Source: Aldrovandia affinis
Lineage: Eukaryota; Chordata; Actinopteri; Notacanthiformes; Halosauridae
Reading direction: 5' to 3'
Assembly (NCBI GenBank): GCA_029706075.1
Contig: JAINUG010000197.1
Span: 845,009 to 909,008 of the forward strand
Length of the DNA: 64,000 nt
The translations under genes and the position numbers were made by a program. Numbering within the stretch: position 1 is the stretch's first letter; every line of letters starts with the position of its first letter. Below the pieces are notes generated by a model, which had not been told where the DNA came from, did no database searches, and saw only the letters and a program-made list of their open reading frames with translations. Shown here piece by piece: positions 11,901-24,000 of the stretch.

Positions 11901-13727
11901 TTTTATTTTGAAATAAAGATGATGACAAATAGTAGAACCCATAAATGCTGATGTACATGTACAAAATACAGGAGCGGGATTCTTCATGCCAACATATGTG
12001 ATTTTTCATAATCATAGGAGTCACCAAGCAAATGGGATATATCATGTGAAGTGGTTTATCATCTAATAGTTTAGTTTTTGTTTTTTTATCATACATGTAA
12101 ACATACATTTTTAATGATTGGTTACTTTTTCCTTTAAGTTTCAGAGCAAATGGGGTGTAGGTCAAAATTGCCTGTTTTGCATTTTTATCCCTAAGTGTTA
12201 AGGTTAGGCTTTAGGTAGAGTTTGCTTTTCCTTCATCAACATCTGCCTCCAGTGCAGGCCATTTATTTTCCTTTAGCATTAGTCATCGTAGCCAAGTCGT
12301 CGGCCATTGCCATTGGTGACATGACCTAAACTTTCTAATCTAGTTGGCTAGCTAAAATCCTTTTTGTTTGGAACTATTCAGTCTGCCGCAGTGCAGTCTG
12401 TGCTTCCGCAGTCTACATACTAACCTATAGGTGAAAAATAAAATTCTGACAGGAAGACTAGCATAAAAATATTCAAGTTACTCTAATTGCTAAAAACGAT
12501 GAACAATGAAATTAATTCAAACATGAAAAATCTTAAGACATAGTAATGCTGCTATTTTATCTATCGGTGCTCATTCATTTTTGCTACAATGGCTAATGGT
12601 AAAGGAGAAAACTGGCAAAATTCCCCAAATGGAAATATGCACATTGTCTGGACCAATTATCAACATGCCTAGGTCATTCCTGGAATACTCCTTGCAATGG
12701 CTATATTGCGCAGGTGTTAATGCCATTCATGGCTTTTGTCTCAGGGCAAATGGCGAGATTGCACAGGTTCGGTCCAAGTTGAAGGCAGAGACATCTGCTC
12801 TGCAGGCCCAGCTGCGCAGGGAGCAGCTGAAGGTACAGTCACTGGAGAGGAGTCTGGAGCAGAAGGTATGCTATTGTATGCACACTACATGCCTGTACCT
12901 GAGCTGTGATTGGCTCCACTCACCTGTATCTGATGATTTTGACTGGCATGACAGTTTAGAAATGTGACTCTATCGCTTCAGTTAAGTGCGATTATTTGTA
13001 TTTATTCATTCATTCATTTATTTTACTGCATGGATGTGTTGTGGTAAAATGCTAGTATTCACATTAAATGGCTTGTTTCTTAAATGGTATGTCTTGTGTG
13101 TTTGAGAAACTGCAATATGTTGTGCGGGCATACCCTGTATACCCCATGTAGTGCATTATAGTGGGAGAGTTCAATATGGCTTTTGCAGTCCATTTGTCTA
13201 TCGAAAAGTGGAACTCCGGAATATGCTGTTGAAGTCCAAACTCTGCTTATCTTTTCTAGTGATAGCATGTAAACAAACCTTGTGGCTGTCAGCAGCCAGT
13301 AAGTGTGGGTGGTCTGACTCATATTTTGACATGGATTTTGTTTTGGACAGTTATATTTTTAACAGGACTGGTGTAAATGAGCATTTCTTCCCCATTTATC
13401 AGAACCTTTTAAATTCTGAAACATGAGCACATATGTGAACTTTATTTATAGTTAAATGTGTGAGACTATTTAAAAATTGGATTTTAGGTTTCTAGATATT
13501 GGATTTTGAACTTTATTTTTATTTTTATGGCTTGAGTAGTTAAATTTGTGGGTAGCCCAAAAAGTACTTGCGGGGCAAACTAGTACATTATTTATGCCAA
13601 TACCATGTTTTTTCTCTCACAGTTAACCCGTTAGTGACTTTAATGTACTTGTTTTCTCCAGGTAAAAGAAACTGAGGAGCTCACCAAACTGTGTGATGAC
13701 CTCATAGTGAATGTGCAGAAACGCTGA
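2983..13727 (+). CDS. tacc3: TACC3, transforming acidic coiled-coil protein 3 (3' part, 10 exons)
   Basis: Exons, all with GT-AG junctions and matching phases: 2983-3038, 3312-3445, 6616-6709, 6970-7119, 7914-7960, 8231-8274, 10616-10776, 10971-11077, 12745-12865, 13662-13727 (stop TGA). From the ATG at 2985 this gives 325 residues. The N-terminal part carries the family hallmark YLEQFG then [20 protein letters not shown] short linker follows, and the C-terminal TACC coiled coil covers about residues 145-320 ([37 protein letters not shown], ending [10 protein letters not shown]). LKKCxxDYLARI favours TACC3 over TACC1 and TACC2. TACC3 works with ch-TOG/XMAP215 and clathrin on spindle microtubules. 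The first visible exon starts with an acceptor and two bases of a split codon, so longer N-terminal exons are expected left of the window; the ATG at 2985 is probably internal. Confidence 0.93.
4318..4960 (+). mobile_element. Degraded L2-like LINE fragment
   Basis: Plus-strand codons match pieces of L2-type [16 protein letters not shown] near 4345, a YADD catalytic box ([14 protein letters not shown]) near 4577-4620, then [14 protein letters not shown] near 4750-4795. An AT-rich 3' UTR ends in a (TAA)n run at about 4930-4955. A minus-strand SINE at 4621-4747 interrupts it. Internal deletions remove most of the RT. It lies in TACC3 intron 2. Confidence 0.7.
4621..4747 (-). repeat. tRNA-derived SINE, minus strand
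   Basis: Read on the minus strand it starts with a tRNA-like head: a box A-like TGGTCTAGCGGTTA, then box B-like GGATTCGATTCC, followed by the body CTCTGGCCGGGAG also seen in the SINE at 60137-60492. It sits inside the L2 fragment. Confidence 0.65.
5931..6425. repeat. Tandem repeat, ~183-bp unit, about 2.7 copies
   Basis: Units start with CTACATTAAAAATGTCACA at 5932, 6115 and 6297 (spacing 183 and 182). Copies differ by scattered substitutions and one small insertion in the third unit. It lies in TACC3 intron 2, about 190 bases before exon 3. No coding potential was seen. Confidence 0.9.
7233..7875. mobile_element. MITE-like element with AGGGCTGT ends
   Basis: The left end TAGGGCTGTAACGATTGAT (7233) is inverted relative to the right end, which reads AAGGGCTGTCAACTATTACA on the opposite strand (ending about 7875). 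Such ends are common on hAT-type MITEs of fishes. No target duplication is clear and no transposase is encoded. It lies in TACC3 intron 4. Confidence 0.45.
8347..9440 (+). mobile_element. Non-autonomous DNA transposon with 24-bp TIRs and a leftover exon
   Basis: Inverted ends begin TGACCCTTCGCTAAACCACG and match for 24 bases (8347-8370 and 9417-9440). They are flanked by AT on both sides, a 2-bp target duplication. Inside, an ATG at 8414 opens a reading frame ([19 protein letters not shown]) that continues, after frame damage near 8565-8610, into [18 protein letters not shown] and then a GTAGGT donor near 8689. The C-x-C-x-x-G end resembles the start of a SWIM-type zinc finger. From memory, fish proteins of this kind pair SWIM with a YqaJ nuclease, and the AT duplication would suit ISL2EU-type elements; both links are inference. 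It lies in TACC3 intron 6. Confidence 0.7.
11150..11306 (-). repeat. tRNA-derived SINE, minus strand
   Basis: On the minus strand the head reads GACCTCCCGGGTGGTCCAGT followed by GGTTACAACGTTCGACGC. The tail GTAATTGGCTACTAAATTGG is the same as in the SINEs at 15390, 15895 and 60137. It lies in TACC3 intron 8. Confidence 0.7.
11461..11510 (+). repeat. Partial duplicate of TACC3 exon 9 with its acceptor
   Basis: This stretch aligns with 12731-12780, covering the acceptor GGCTTTTGTCTCAG and the first codons of exon 9 (NGEIAQV; here NNEIAQV). Its last part, ATTGCGCAGGTGTTAAT, also matches 12704-12720 just before the real exon. It is a decayed fragment and not a working exon. Confidence 0.7.
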
Positions 13728-13785
13728 ACACAACCATTGTCCTTGTCTGTCTGCTATTGATGTTTTTAAATGTTGACTTGTAATT

Positions 13786-13791
13786 AATAAA
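13786..13791 (+). terminator. tacc3: TACC3 polyadenylation signal
   Basis: A canonical AATAAA lies 59 bases after the TACC3 stop codon and is followed by a T/G-rich stretch. It implies a very short 3' UTR. Confidence 0.75.
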
Positions 13792-15389
13792 ATCATTCAA
13801 TTGTGACTCTTGCACTTTGTGTAAAGCTTTATGGGTAACACTTGTGACATCACTTTATGACGTGAGTGTTGATAAACACTACTGTTTATGATGATAATTT
13901 GTCCTAGCACAATGTGATTGTGAAACTGCTATGCAATCTTTCAAGATTATATAATAATTTGATGGTAAAAAGTTACAGGCAGTTATAAGAAAATGTAGGT
14001 TTTTGGGGAATTATCAGCAGTGGGATTTCTCTTGTGTTCACAAGTGTGGGGTAAAATTGATAGACTTTACCATGTCTTCCAAGTGGTATTAAACACATTT
14101 CAGCAATCTTGCGGCTTGACTCTAAATCCAAGTTGTTCGTATAATAGCTTGTCATTTTTATCATGGCTTTTCAGGCCAAGGAATTGGAGTAATAAGTAAC
14201 ACTTTTCCAAATGGCTGAACTGCAGTAGTGGTCGCATCATAGGGAGATCACTGACCCCATGCTCCATACAAGGACTATCGCTCTTCCGTCCTACACCTAC
14301 AATCTAAACAAGGCAAATGCATTTTCCTGCACAAACTGCATACCAAAATTTGGGGCCAATTGTTAGGAACCATAATGGCATTCATTTTTACTCCAGTGCC
14401 AAAGGGTTGAAGGCACAGCAGTTACTCAGTGAAGTGGCATGTTGTGAAATGGAGAATGCTGGATTGAAGTGATTTAGTTGAATTCTGTCCTCTGCACCCT
14501 GCTGTGGTAGTTGCTGTAGGGCAGTTTACTCAAAGTGTATACACCTTTACCTTGAACTTCATTACTGACCCATCATAGATCTAATTTCTTAAATTTGGTT
14601 AACACTTTGTGTGCTATCCCATTCATTTAATGAAACTTCTGTTACTTAACGTTTGTTATAGTTTTGAAGGTACGTTAAGGGATAAACAATGAGGACTTGC
14701 TACATGAATAAACTAACGTTTGGTAGCGAGCCATTAGCTACTGTGAATGAACACTGCCGTATGTAAGGTGACAGGACTAAACACTAAAGTCGTTGTTTAG
14801 GGAAGTAAATATTTTTATGGATGTGTATGAGGTAGCTAGCTAGGATTCCCTTTATTGACCTAAATGGCTATCTAGCTGAGGTATCGGTGCTAACAAGCGT
14901 GAATGACCGACGAAGTGCTGCACTGCCCTCATCACCCGCAGCTCTCCTCCAGACTCTGGATGGCATGCCTTCACTGGGTCGCATTTTGTCTCATTGTAAG
15001 CCGCCTTCTTGCTGCATGGATCCTCACAACTGCCCAAGTTCACTCCATTTCACTTTGAATGACACCACCCCATAAGGAGTAACTGATATAATCATGATTA
15101 TAAGATACTGTATAAAAAGCCTGTTAAGCCTACTCTATATGCTAAATGGTTATTATATTAAGCTATGTCAGCAATATTGAGCTAGCTAGCGACTTCAAGT
15201 AAGCTACAGTAAAATGTCCCAATCTGATTTTACTATTTGCAATGCATGTCTCGTGGGAATTTTTGGGAGTACCGAAAAAGGTGCTCACAACGAAATGCTA
15301 CCGTGCTGCCATACTCCAGAATGCTGGAATTGAAATGCAAATCTCAGGAGAATGGAAGTAAGCGGTTTGGGACACAGCTAAGCAGATGA

Positions 15390-15608
15390 CGAAGAAGCCG
15401 AAGAATGTGGTAAGGAAGAAACACAAAATAAACCAGGCCATGTGAAGTAGTATCCGCAATTGCTTGTTGTCATGAAGGACAGCAAAGGCTGGCCCCTTGT
15501 TGAGAAGCGCAAAGGCTGACCCCGTAGAGACGGGCGGCAAGTTCGTGGGGGAGGGCGAATTGACATAAATAGAGGGTATAATTGGCTACCAAATTGGGAG
15601 AAAAAATG
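15390..15608 (+). repeat. tRNA-derived SINE fragment, plus strand
   Basis: It ends with GTATAATTGGCTACCAAATT followed by GGGAGAAAAAA, the tail of the local SINE family on the plus strand. The head is degraded. It lies in the TACC3/ELMOD2 intergenic region. Confidence 0.6.
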
Positions 15609-15894
15609 TTTTTATAAAGTTACCAATTGGTTTCAATTATGTGAAATTACCATTTTCACCTTTCTTTATCCATCATGTGTAACAATAACAACATAAGCAA
15701 CTGATTAGGAACACATTTACAAAGTAGTTTTCTTACAATAAAAAAACTATTTACAATACAACTGAATTACATATAATTCACATGTATATTATACAGTGTT
15801 AGCAGTGCAAGACTTAACAACCATTTATAGCATATGACAAATCACAGATGCGTATTCAAATTTTGATTTTAATGATGTAACTAAATGCCAGAGA

Positions 15895-16135
15895 TTTTGA
15901 TTTTTTTAAATTTTTGTTTCAGATTTTTTCATGCAATTTAGTGGCCGATTGTGCCCTCTATTAATTCCCTCCCCACGTGCCCGCCGCCTGCAGAACCAGT
16001 CGCTACCCTGGAACCAGCAGTGACTAGGGCAACGGAACCGCCTCCTTCAAGACAGACAGTTTGATGCTGAATATAAATTGAAAACAAGAACCAGACAGGC
16101 TGCAGCCCTCCTTGGCCAAGAGTGAATGCCACTGG
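15895..16135 (-). repeat. tRNA-derived SINE fragment, minus strand
   Basis: The left edge carries the inverted family tail (CAATTTAGTGGCCGATTGTG) and the body shows GTAGCGACTGGTTCTGCAGG on the minus strand. The sequence at 17060-17215 is a related copy. Confidence 0.5.
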
Positions 16136-16954
16136 TTAAAACCAAGGACTGTGACAGAATAGGCCATATGCCTCCATTCGGGACATTAGGCCTTTGAGCT
16201 ACTGTAATCTGAAATGCAGTGATATGCTCAGACTGCTACACAAACATTCCAAGAAAACCTGCATGTAAACAGCACTTTTCAAATTTTATTAATTGACAAC
16301 ACACATTGTCATAACATATTACTTGATTAATCTGAAGGCTATAAATTAACAATTAATTTCCAAAAGCATGAAACCACATATAGACTAAAAAGCAATGTAA
16401 AGCTACCTGTAGTGCACAGTATCTAATATGTCAGTTACACAATAGGAAGCTACAGTGCTATTCTTGCTTTATTGATTTGATCATCAACCAGCCTACTATA
16501 TACTTCCATATCATTTTCCAGTCCAGTGAAAAAAATGCCAGTTAGAGAGAAAGTGTACAGTACAACTGTAGCCTATGGGTAAGATAGATAGCCACATGAT
16601 GGGAACATTTGTACCAGTTAAAATACATGAACATTTCCAGTTTTTCCACAATCTGTAAACTGACAGTACGGGTTAGGGAAGCTGAGGAATCTCTCTGGAC
16701 TTGAGTTTATATTTCCTGAGAAGCACCATAAACAAGAACAGAGGCAATGTCATAAGGACACCCAACACATTTCACAATTGTCACATGTCATTTCAGGGAA
16801 CCTTTTATTAGCATAGTCCAACATTTTCACCACCTAGGTTTTATAGCCTGCTGAGATCTACATCATGTATACACAGCTCCTACCGTTTAATATCTTACAA
16901 GGTAATTGCCTGTAATTAAGTGATTAATTAAAGTAACCTTACAGAGTTTGGGGT

Positions 16955-17035
16955 CTTTGATCATTCCTCCAAACAGATTTTTTCAAGATCCTTCAGATCC
17001 TTTGGTTTGTGCTTGTGGACTGCCCTCTTCAATTA
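16955..17035 (-). pseudogene. Tc1 transposase C-terminal scrap
   Basis: Minus-strand codons spell fragments of the Tc1 C terminus (AVHKHKPKDLKDLEK type), the region that reads AVHKHQLKNLKELEQFCMEE in the Tc1 at 22523-23885. It is cut off on the left by the SINE at 17040. Confidence 0.5.
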
Positions 17036-17039
17036 ATTT

Positions 17040-17215
17040 TTTTTAATTTTTATTGTTTCATATTTTTTCTGAAATACACTCCACGGCCAATTCTACACTC
17101 ACTGTATTGATTCAATTTCCCTCCCCGTAAGCCCACCACCTGCAACTACGAGACCAGCCACTACCCTGGGACTGGTGGTGACGAGGGTGAGTGAACTGCC
17201 TCCGTTTGGACCGTG
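17040..17215 (-). repeat. tRNA-derived SINE fragment, minus strand
   Basis: It has the same order as 15895-16135: a T-rich edge, the inverted tail CTCCACGGCCAATTCTACAC and a body with CCACTACCCTGGGACTGGTG. Substitutions are frequent. Confidence 0.45.
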
Positions 17216-18041
17216 CCAGGCCATCAACCTTGAATCCGATACAGGCAGGGAAGCTTTCTTTTTGGGACAAACAGGAATAGGAGTTGTACATTTTTAGTTG
17301 TTTTCTTGACAAATTTTGAATGTAAAAAGATTTAATTTACAAGACCATTTTGTCATTACTTTATAGTTATTCCATAGAAGATAACCATTTATATTGTCAG
17401 TGTCAAAGGCCATGTCATTAAACTAGAGGGCAAATAATTCTGGTCTGGTTAAATTGAATTTATTACACATTATGGTGAATACTGCTGATAAAACAGACAT
17501 GTGTCAATAACCATGGGCACCACTCTGTTAATCATTGTAAGCAAAGTGCATAATTAGTACTCATTTAGTTATTAAATTATCACATACAATCATTCAGGTA
17601 ACCAATGTGATGATTTTAATGATTGCACAGCTGGTGATTTCATGACAAAGCTGGATCTTGCAGCTGGAGAACTGAATTTCAAGCTATTAAACCTTGTGAA
17701 ATTAAAGGTAGGGCTCCATTAGTCAGGATTTACATTTAAATGATCTTCAATTGCCCAGAGTGCAATTTATGTCCCATACCATTTAAAGGTTGAAATCCCA
17801 TCAAAGAGAAACTGTCAAGTCTATAAATGTGCTCCAATAGTGATGGGAGAAATGGAATGATCATTTTTGAAGGCTGAATATGAATATTTTCTAAAGTTTC
17901 TTACATCAAACCCATATAAATGTTACTGTAAAAAGTGGGGGTTTTAATTTAAAAGGAAGGGACTTATTCTATATTCCTATTCAATTATGCAAAATTCTAC
18001 CTCTACAAACAAAACGTTTGGGTCCCAATAATAATTCCCAG

Positions 18042-21000
18042 TTACAGGTTAGATTCCACTGCCAAACAGAGAGACACATCTGGTTCCTCTAAGAGACCTT
18101 TGATCTTCTCATGAAACTTTTCCCTGTAGCGGTTAAACTCCATGATGCTTTCTGGCTTTTCTTTGATCCAAAATTGATCAAACTCGTATGCAAGGTAACC
18201 TGATGAAAGGTAAAAATGACTGATTACCACACACCATATCCACATATTTGCCACATCCAACTCAAAACTGTACTTCAAAGTAATAAGGCATAAACCAGCT
18301 TCCTTTCTTTCACAGCTTTGCCAGTTTGTTTCGCTACATGAGAAGCTGTGTGGAATCTTTAGTTCTAGATGGTTGCTTCTTTTCAATTTTAAGGACACAA
18401 TAGAAAAGTCATCCCTTAATTACTACATATTTCCAAGATGACAAAACCGGCCTGTAGCTAGTGTTCTTAATTTTACCGAAATTGAATAAATTGGTTAATA
18501 CTTTCACCAGACTAAATTCTCAAGTCTTATCCACTCACAATAGAGCTGGTGGAAATGTTCCAGTTTGGGGTTCTGAGACACAGTGTTATAGAAGTGGGGT
18601 TTGAGCATGTCACTCTTCAGCAAGCTGTATGCCATCTCTGTGAGGTTAATTCCCACTATCGCATAAGAGTACCTGCAATACAAAACACTAACATCTATGA
18701 AAGTCTTAAACAATAATGACAACACAACACAACAAAACTGCATTTTACTCATTTAGGGCCCTTTTCCATTGCACAAAAAAACAAGAACTAGACCTAATGG
18801 GAACTAACAGGAACCAGCGCTAGTTCCAGTTCTAGTTACCGTTCTTGTTTCCACCAACTTCAGGGGAAACAGTTACGGTTTGCGCTAATTCAGAGCAAAC
18901 ACCAGCAACACAAAGGAACTATTTTTCACTTAATTTTGGTTAAGCTGCCATATGAAAAAACTTATCACTTGATACATGTGTAGATGTATTGTGTTTTCTA
19001 TTTTTGTTATATGTGTAATTACTGAGAAACAGCTACCGAGAGTCCAAGACAAGTTTCTTCACAGGTATAAATAAAGTATATCGTATCATATCGTATACAT
19101 TAGGCTGACATATGAAAAAACGTATCACTTGATAGCAAGCTATAGCAGGATTAAACATGAACATTTTCGCCTTTCTAGCCCAACCAGAAATCTACTTGCA
19201 AGAACTGTCTTCATATGGCATAGTTTGGAACATAATCGCATAAAAACAGACACTGCACTTCTGTAACAACATTAGGCTACACTTTATTTGAATGACAACT
19301 GTACTTGTTTCATGGTCTCGTGGTTTTCTACATTATGCTGATATTCCTTCTTCAACAAATGCTAACAACAATGCTTCTTCGCCCTCACGATCAGTCATTG
19401 AGTGACACCAAGTGCGTAACCAATCAGCGATAAACAGTGCTGTTAGTCCTGCCCCCAAGGTCCTGTTTGGTACGGTAAGTACCACATCTTGAATAGGCAC
19501 CAAAAACCGACAACGAGAACTATGCAGAACTGGAACATTGGCGAATGGAAAACCCAAAGTTCCCATTTTCTAGTGCCAAAAAAGTACCATAAGTTCTGGT
19601 TCTTGTTTTTTTTTGTGCAATGGAAAAGGGCCCTATAAATACACCTGGTGCTACCTACAATAATCATAAAATGAACCCTGTGCTTTTTTTCTCAAGTAAA
19701 AACAGAACATGGATACTTCAACACAAGCTAGATTTATTCTATAAACACAGTTTACAGAAGTGAAGGAAATTAGTATTTGCCCATCTTACCAAAGTTTACA
19801 GGAATGAAGACTGTAAGGGTATTTACCCAGTTTATAGAGTGAAGGGAGCAGGGCATTTACCCATCTTACCCCAGTTTGGGATGAATGGAATGTGACAGAA
19901 CCCGCCGGGCCACATCAGTGTACTTCTCACTGAAGAAACTGCAAAACCAAAACAAGAATGAAACTTGCTTATGCACAATATAAAATATGTATGAGCTGAA
20001 TGGTTGCATCCCATAATCTTCAATTTGTATGTTTTTCAATTAATTATAAACTTCTCAATAATTTTACATTAGTTTTGTGAAGTGACATTTATCTAGTAAA
20101 AAACTAGTTTAGCATTAATTCATTAATATTCAGAGCAAAACATCTTACTCACACAAGATTGGTTAACCCAAGCATGCCCATTCCTCTGAAATCAGTCTTG
20201 GGGTCATCGCCTTGGAAACCAATATCTCCCCACTGCTTAGTAATTCTTGATTCCAGCTTTACTGAGGGCACCAGCAAATCCCACAGCTGATTAAGGCAAA
20301 GATAAACTGTGATTATTAAGCAAACTGAAAATGATAAGACATTTATCAATTCATAATACTTGGCTGTAAAAGTGGTGGTACATGTTTCTGAAATGATTAC
20401 TCAGAAACAATATTCTGTAAGGACACCCTTAATGTCTGTAAAATACTCAGCCTCTTCATATTTGGCCTTGGCCTGAGTCAAACAGTAGTAACACAATACA
20501 GACAACTGTATATACATCTACACATGCTCTTTATGTGTGCAATGCAGACACACAAGTTGTTTATTGCTTTCACAGAACAAATATATTAGGGCTTTGCTGG
20601 TTTCACTTTTTATTAAAATGATAATTTACCAGATGTACACACCCATTGACTTTAAATGGTGAGCTACCAAAAGTTTGTATTTTGACAATGCTAGCAAATT
20701 TTGGCACCCACACCCAACGTTCTAAATAAAAAAATAAAATTAAAAAACACAACACTGTCAGAGCAGTTGTCGCTGGGCAACCGGTAACTACTACTATGGT
20801 TGAATTGTTAAGCGGATGAACAGACAAGCTAGAATGACCTGTGCTGATACTCTCTAGTAGTTTATAAAACCACACATCTAACGCTGGCCAGGACAAAGTG
20901 ACATCATTGAATGAAAAAACATAACGACGGTGCTAGCTCACCCGGTTATGCTGCTCTTGAACGTGTCTTGAATTGATAGAGGCTAATCATTCAAATACTT

Positions 21001-24000
21001 GGCTAGCTACCTCTGTTGGGCATTATCGTTAAGGGCATATGTTTTTAACAACCTCTGTCAGGAACCTGCAGTTCCGTCCTCCAACACCAATAGGTCGATG
21101 AAGGTTGTTACCGGTTAGCTACTTGTTAAGCAATCAACACATTACGATCTCAGGTAATCATTTAATTACCACAAATGAGGTGTGTAATGAAGTGTAGTAG
21201 ACTAGTAAGCAGTTGCGCTGCACGCACCCACACGCAATCATACTGATTGATTTGCAATTAGGTTACTGCTTTCAATTGTTAAAATATGTCTGTTGACACT
21301 TCTGTAGGACATACTACCTGGCCAAAATTATGCAGACACTCCTTCTAATAAGTGAATTTGGCTATTTCAGCTACACCCATTGCTGACAGGTATATAAAAA
21401 CAAGCACACAGCCATGCAATCTCCATAGACAAACATTGGCAGTAGAATGTGCCGTACTGAAGAGCTCAGTGACAGTGAATGTGGCACCGCCATAGAATGC
21501 CACCTTTCCAACAAGTCAGTTTGTCCAATTTCTGCCCTGCTAGAGCTGCCCCAGTCAACTGTAAGTGCTGTTATTGTGAAGTGGAAACGTCTAGGAGAAA
21601 CAACCGCTCAGCCGCGAAGTAGTAGGCTACACAAGCTCACAGAATGGGACCATTGGACTTGGAGCAGTGGAACCGTGTTATCTGGAGTGATGAATCACGC
21701 TTCACCATCTGGCAGTCTGACGGACAAATGCCTTAATGCATAGTGCCAACTTTGGTGGAGGAGGAATAATAGTCTGGGTCTGTTTTTCATGGTTTTGGCT
21801 AGGCCCATACAGGTCCATACAGAAATGGTTTGTCGAGATCGATGTGGAAGAACTTGACTGGCCTGCACAGAGCCCTGACCTCAACCCCAATGAACAGGTT
21901 TGGGATGAATTGGGATGCCGACAGCAAGCCAAGCCTAATCGCCCAACATCAGTGCCCGACCTCACTAATTCTATTGTGGCTGAATGGAAGCAAATCCCCG
22001 CAGCAATGTTCCAACATCTAGTGGAAAGCCTTCCCAGAAGAGTGGAGCAAAGGGGGGACCAACTCCATATTAGTGCCCATAATTTTGGAATAAGATGTTT
22101 GACGAGCACATATGGGTGTGATGTTCGGGTGTCCACATACTTTTTACCATGTAGTGTATCATGCCCATCCTGGAGCAAAAAAACGGATATGTTGAAAAGT
22201 GTGGGCAGATATTTTTAAACCGCAAAACTTATGAAAACAATTGAAAGCAAAAGGAAATGTTTTTTTGACAGCCTAAGGGCAAAACAAAAATATAAAGAAC
22301 AAAATTGTTATTGATGGGATGCCTTGATTTTTAAACTTCAGTTTAGGGACCACAATATTTTATATTTTGGTGTTTAATTTAATCATTGTCAGATCATTTA
22401 ACTCCTCTCCGCCTCAACAGAGTTGTTTACAACTGATAAATATCGATTTTACATTCCTGTCAGATTGGGAAGTGATTGGCTAATTTAAGTACAGATATCT
22501 CATGACTGCCGCTATTCTTACGTACAGTAGACTCATTTTTATTCACACCGTTGATAAAGATTAACAAAAGAGACCATATAAACTATATAAGTAATGAGGT
22601 ATATTTTATGCTCAAAAATGCTGAAAATTCCAAACCATGAAGACTAATATAATTGTTCAGAAAAACATATTTTGTTTTATTTATATTTTTTCCCAGAAAA
22701 CATCTGGATCACAATTATCGCACCCCTAACTATTCTTTTAAATTTAATCCAACAAAACAAATTCTTATATACACCTTATTTGAAGTTAATTGGAAGGTTA
22801 TGGAACTATACAGTGGCCTACAATGGTTTCCTGTTTCGCTAGGGTATAAAAAGGAAGGAACACACATTTGAAATATTATGGTCAGCCATCAACATGGTGA
22901 AAGGCAAAGAACTCCCTGAAGGCATCAGACAAAAGGTTATTGGCAATTATTAGGAAGTTTAAGGCCACTGGAACAGTGGCTAATCTCCCAGGTAGAGGAT
23001 GCAAGTCTATCTTGCCCCCACGTGTAGTGAGACGGATGGTTCGAGAGGCAAAAATACATCCTAGGCACAGTTCAAGATTTCCAAAACAACCTGGCATCTT
23101 GGGGTTACCAGCTGTCTAAAGCCATCATTCGACAACGCCTACATGACAATGGCCTTTATGGCAGATTTGCAAGGAGGCCTCTTTTGAAGACAATTCACCG
23201 AAAAGGCATCTTGAATTCGCCAAACTACATCTGAACTACAATTGGAACTGTCTCTTGTGGTCAGATGAAACTATTTTGTCCATCAAAACAAAGAATTGTT
23301 CACCTCTTCCAGGATCTTTAAGCTCCACAGGCCCTGGGGCCCTTATTAAAATAGATGGAACCTTCCAACAAGACAAAAACCTTGTTCCCTCTTCCCAAGC
23401 ATGGACCTTCAAACAAGACAACAATCCCAAGCATACGTCCAAAGAAACTAAGAAATGGTTGACAGAGCACAAGATCAATGTCCTGACGTGGCCATCTCAG
23501 TCTCCAGACCTGAATCCAATTGAACATTTGTGGTTTGAACTCAAAAAAGCAGTCCACAAACATCAACTCAAGAATCTGAAGGAACTAGAGCAATTCTGCA
23601 TGGAGGAATGGTTGAGGATCCCCCCCAAGAAGTTCCATAACCACGTACGACACTACTTGCTGTTATAATGGCCAAGAGAGGAACCACAAAGTACTGATAA
23701 CAGGGGTGTGAATATTTGTGATTCTTGATCCGTTTGATTGCGGTTCGTGCAATGCATTTTTATAATTAAAGCATTTTCAGAATTTTGTGAGCATAAAATA
23801 AATCTCATTACTTATATAGTTTATTTCATACAATCTCTTTTGTTCATCTTTATGAAAGGTGTGAATAAAAACAGAGTCTACTGTACGTATTCTATCATCT
23901 CTGATTTACAGTCATCCTCAAAGTGAGGAAAGGTTCTCCACGCTCAGGCTGCTCACTTGCTGCAGGTCAAAAAGCCACACGGCCTTGAGAAATTTATGAG

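Larger units (their letters stand above)
13792..18041. other. TACC3/ELMOD2 tail-to-tail intergenic region
   Basis: Between the TACC3 poly(A) signal and the ELMOD2 stop codon I see only the SINE and Tc1 scraps listed separately. A stretch at 15777-15840 is shared with 10366-10435 in TACC3 intron 6. An inverted AATAAA (TTTATT at 17459-17464) could end an ELMOD2 3' UTR of about 580 bases; this is a weak call. Confidence 0.5.

Noticed and set aside
20603..20896. 97-codon minus-strand frame in the ELMOD2 intron
   Set aside because: No similarity to ELMOD2 and no flanking splice signals that fit the phase; exon 4 joins exon 5 directly in phase 0.
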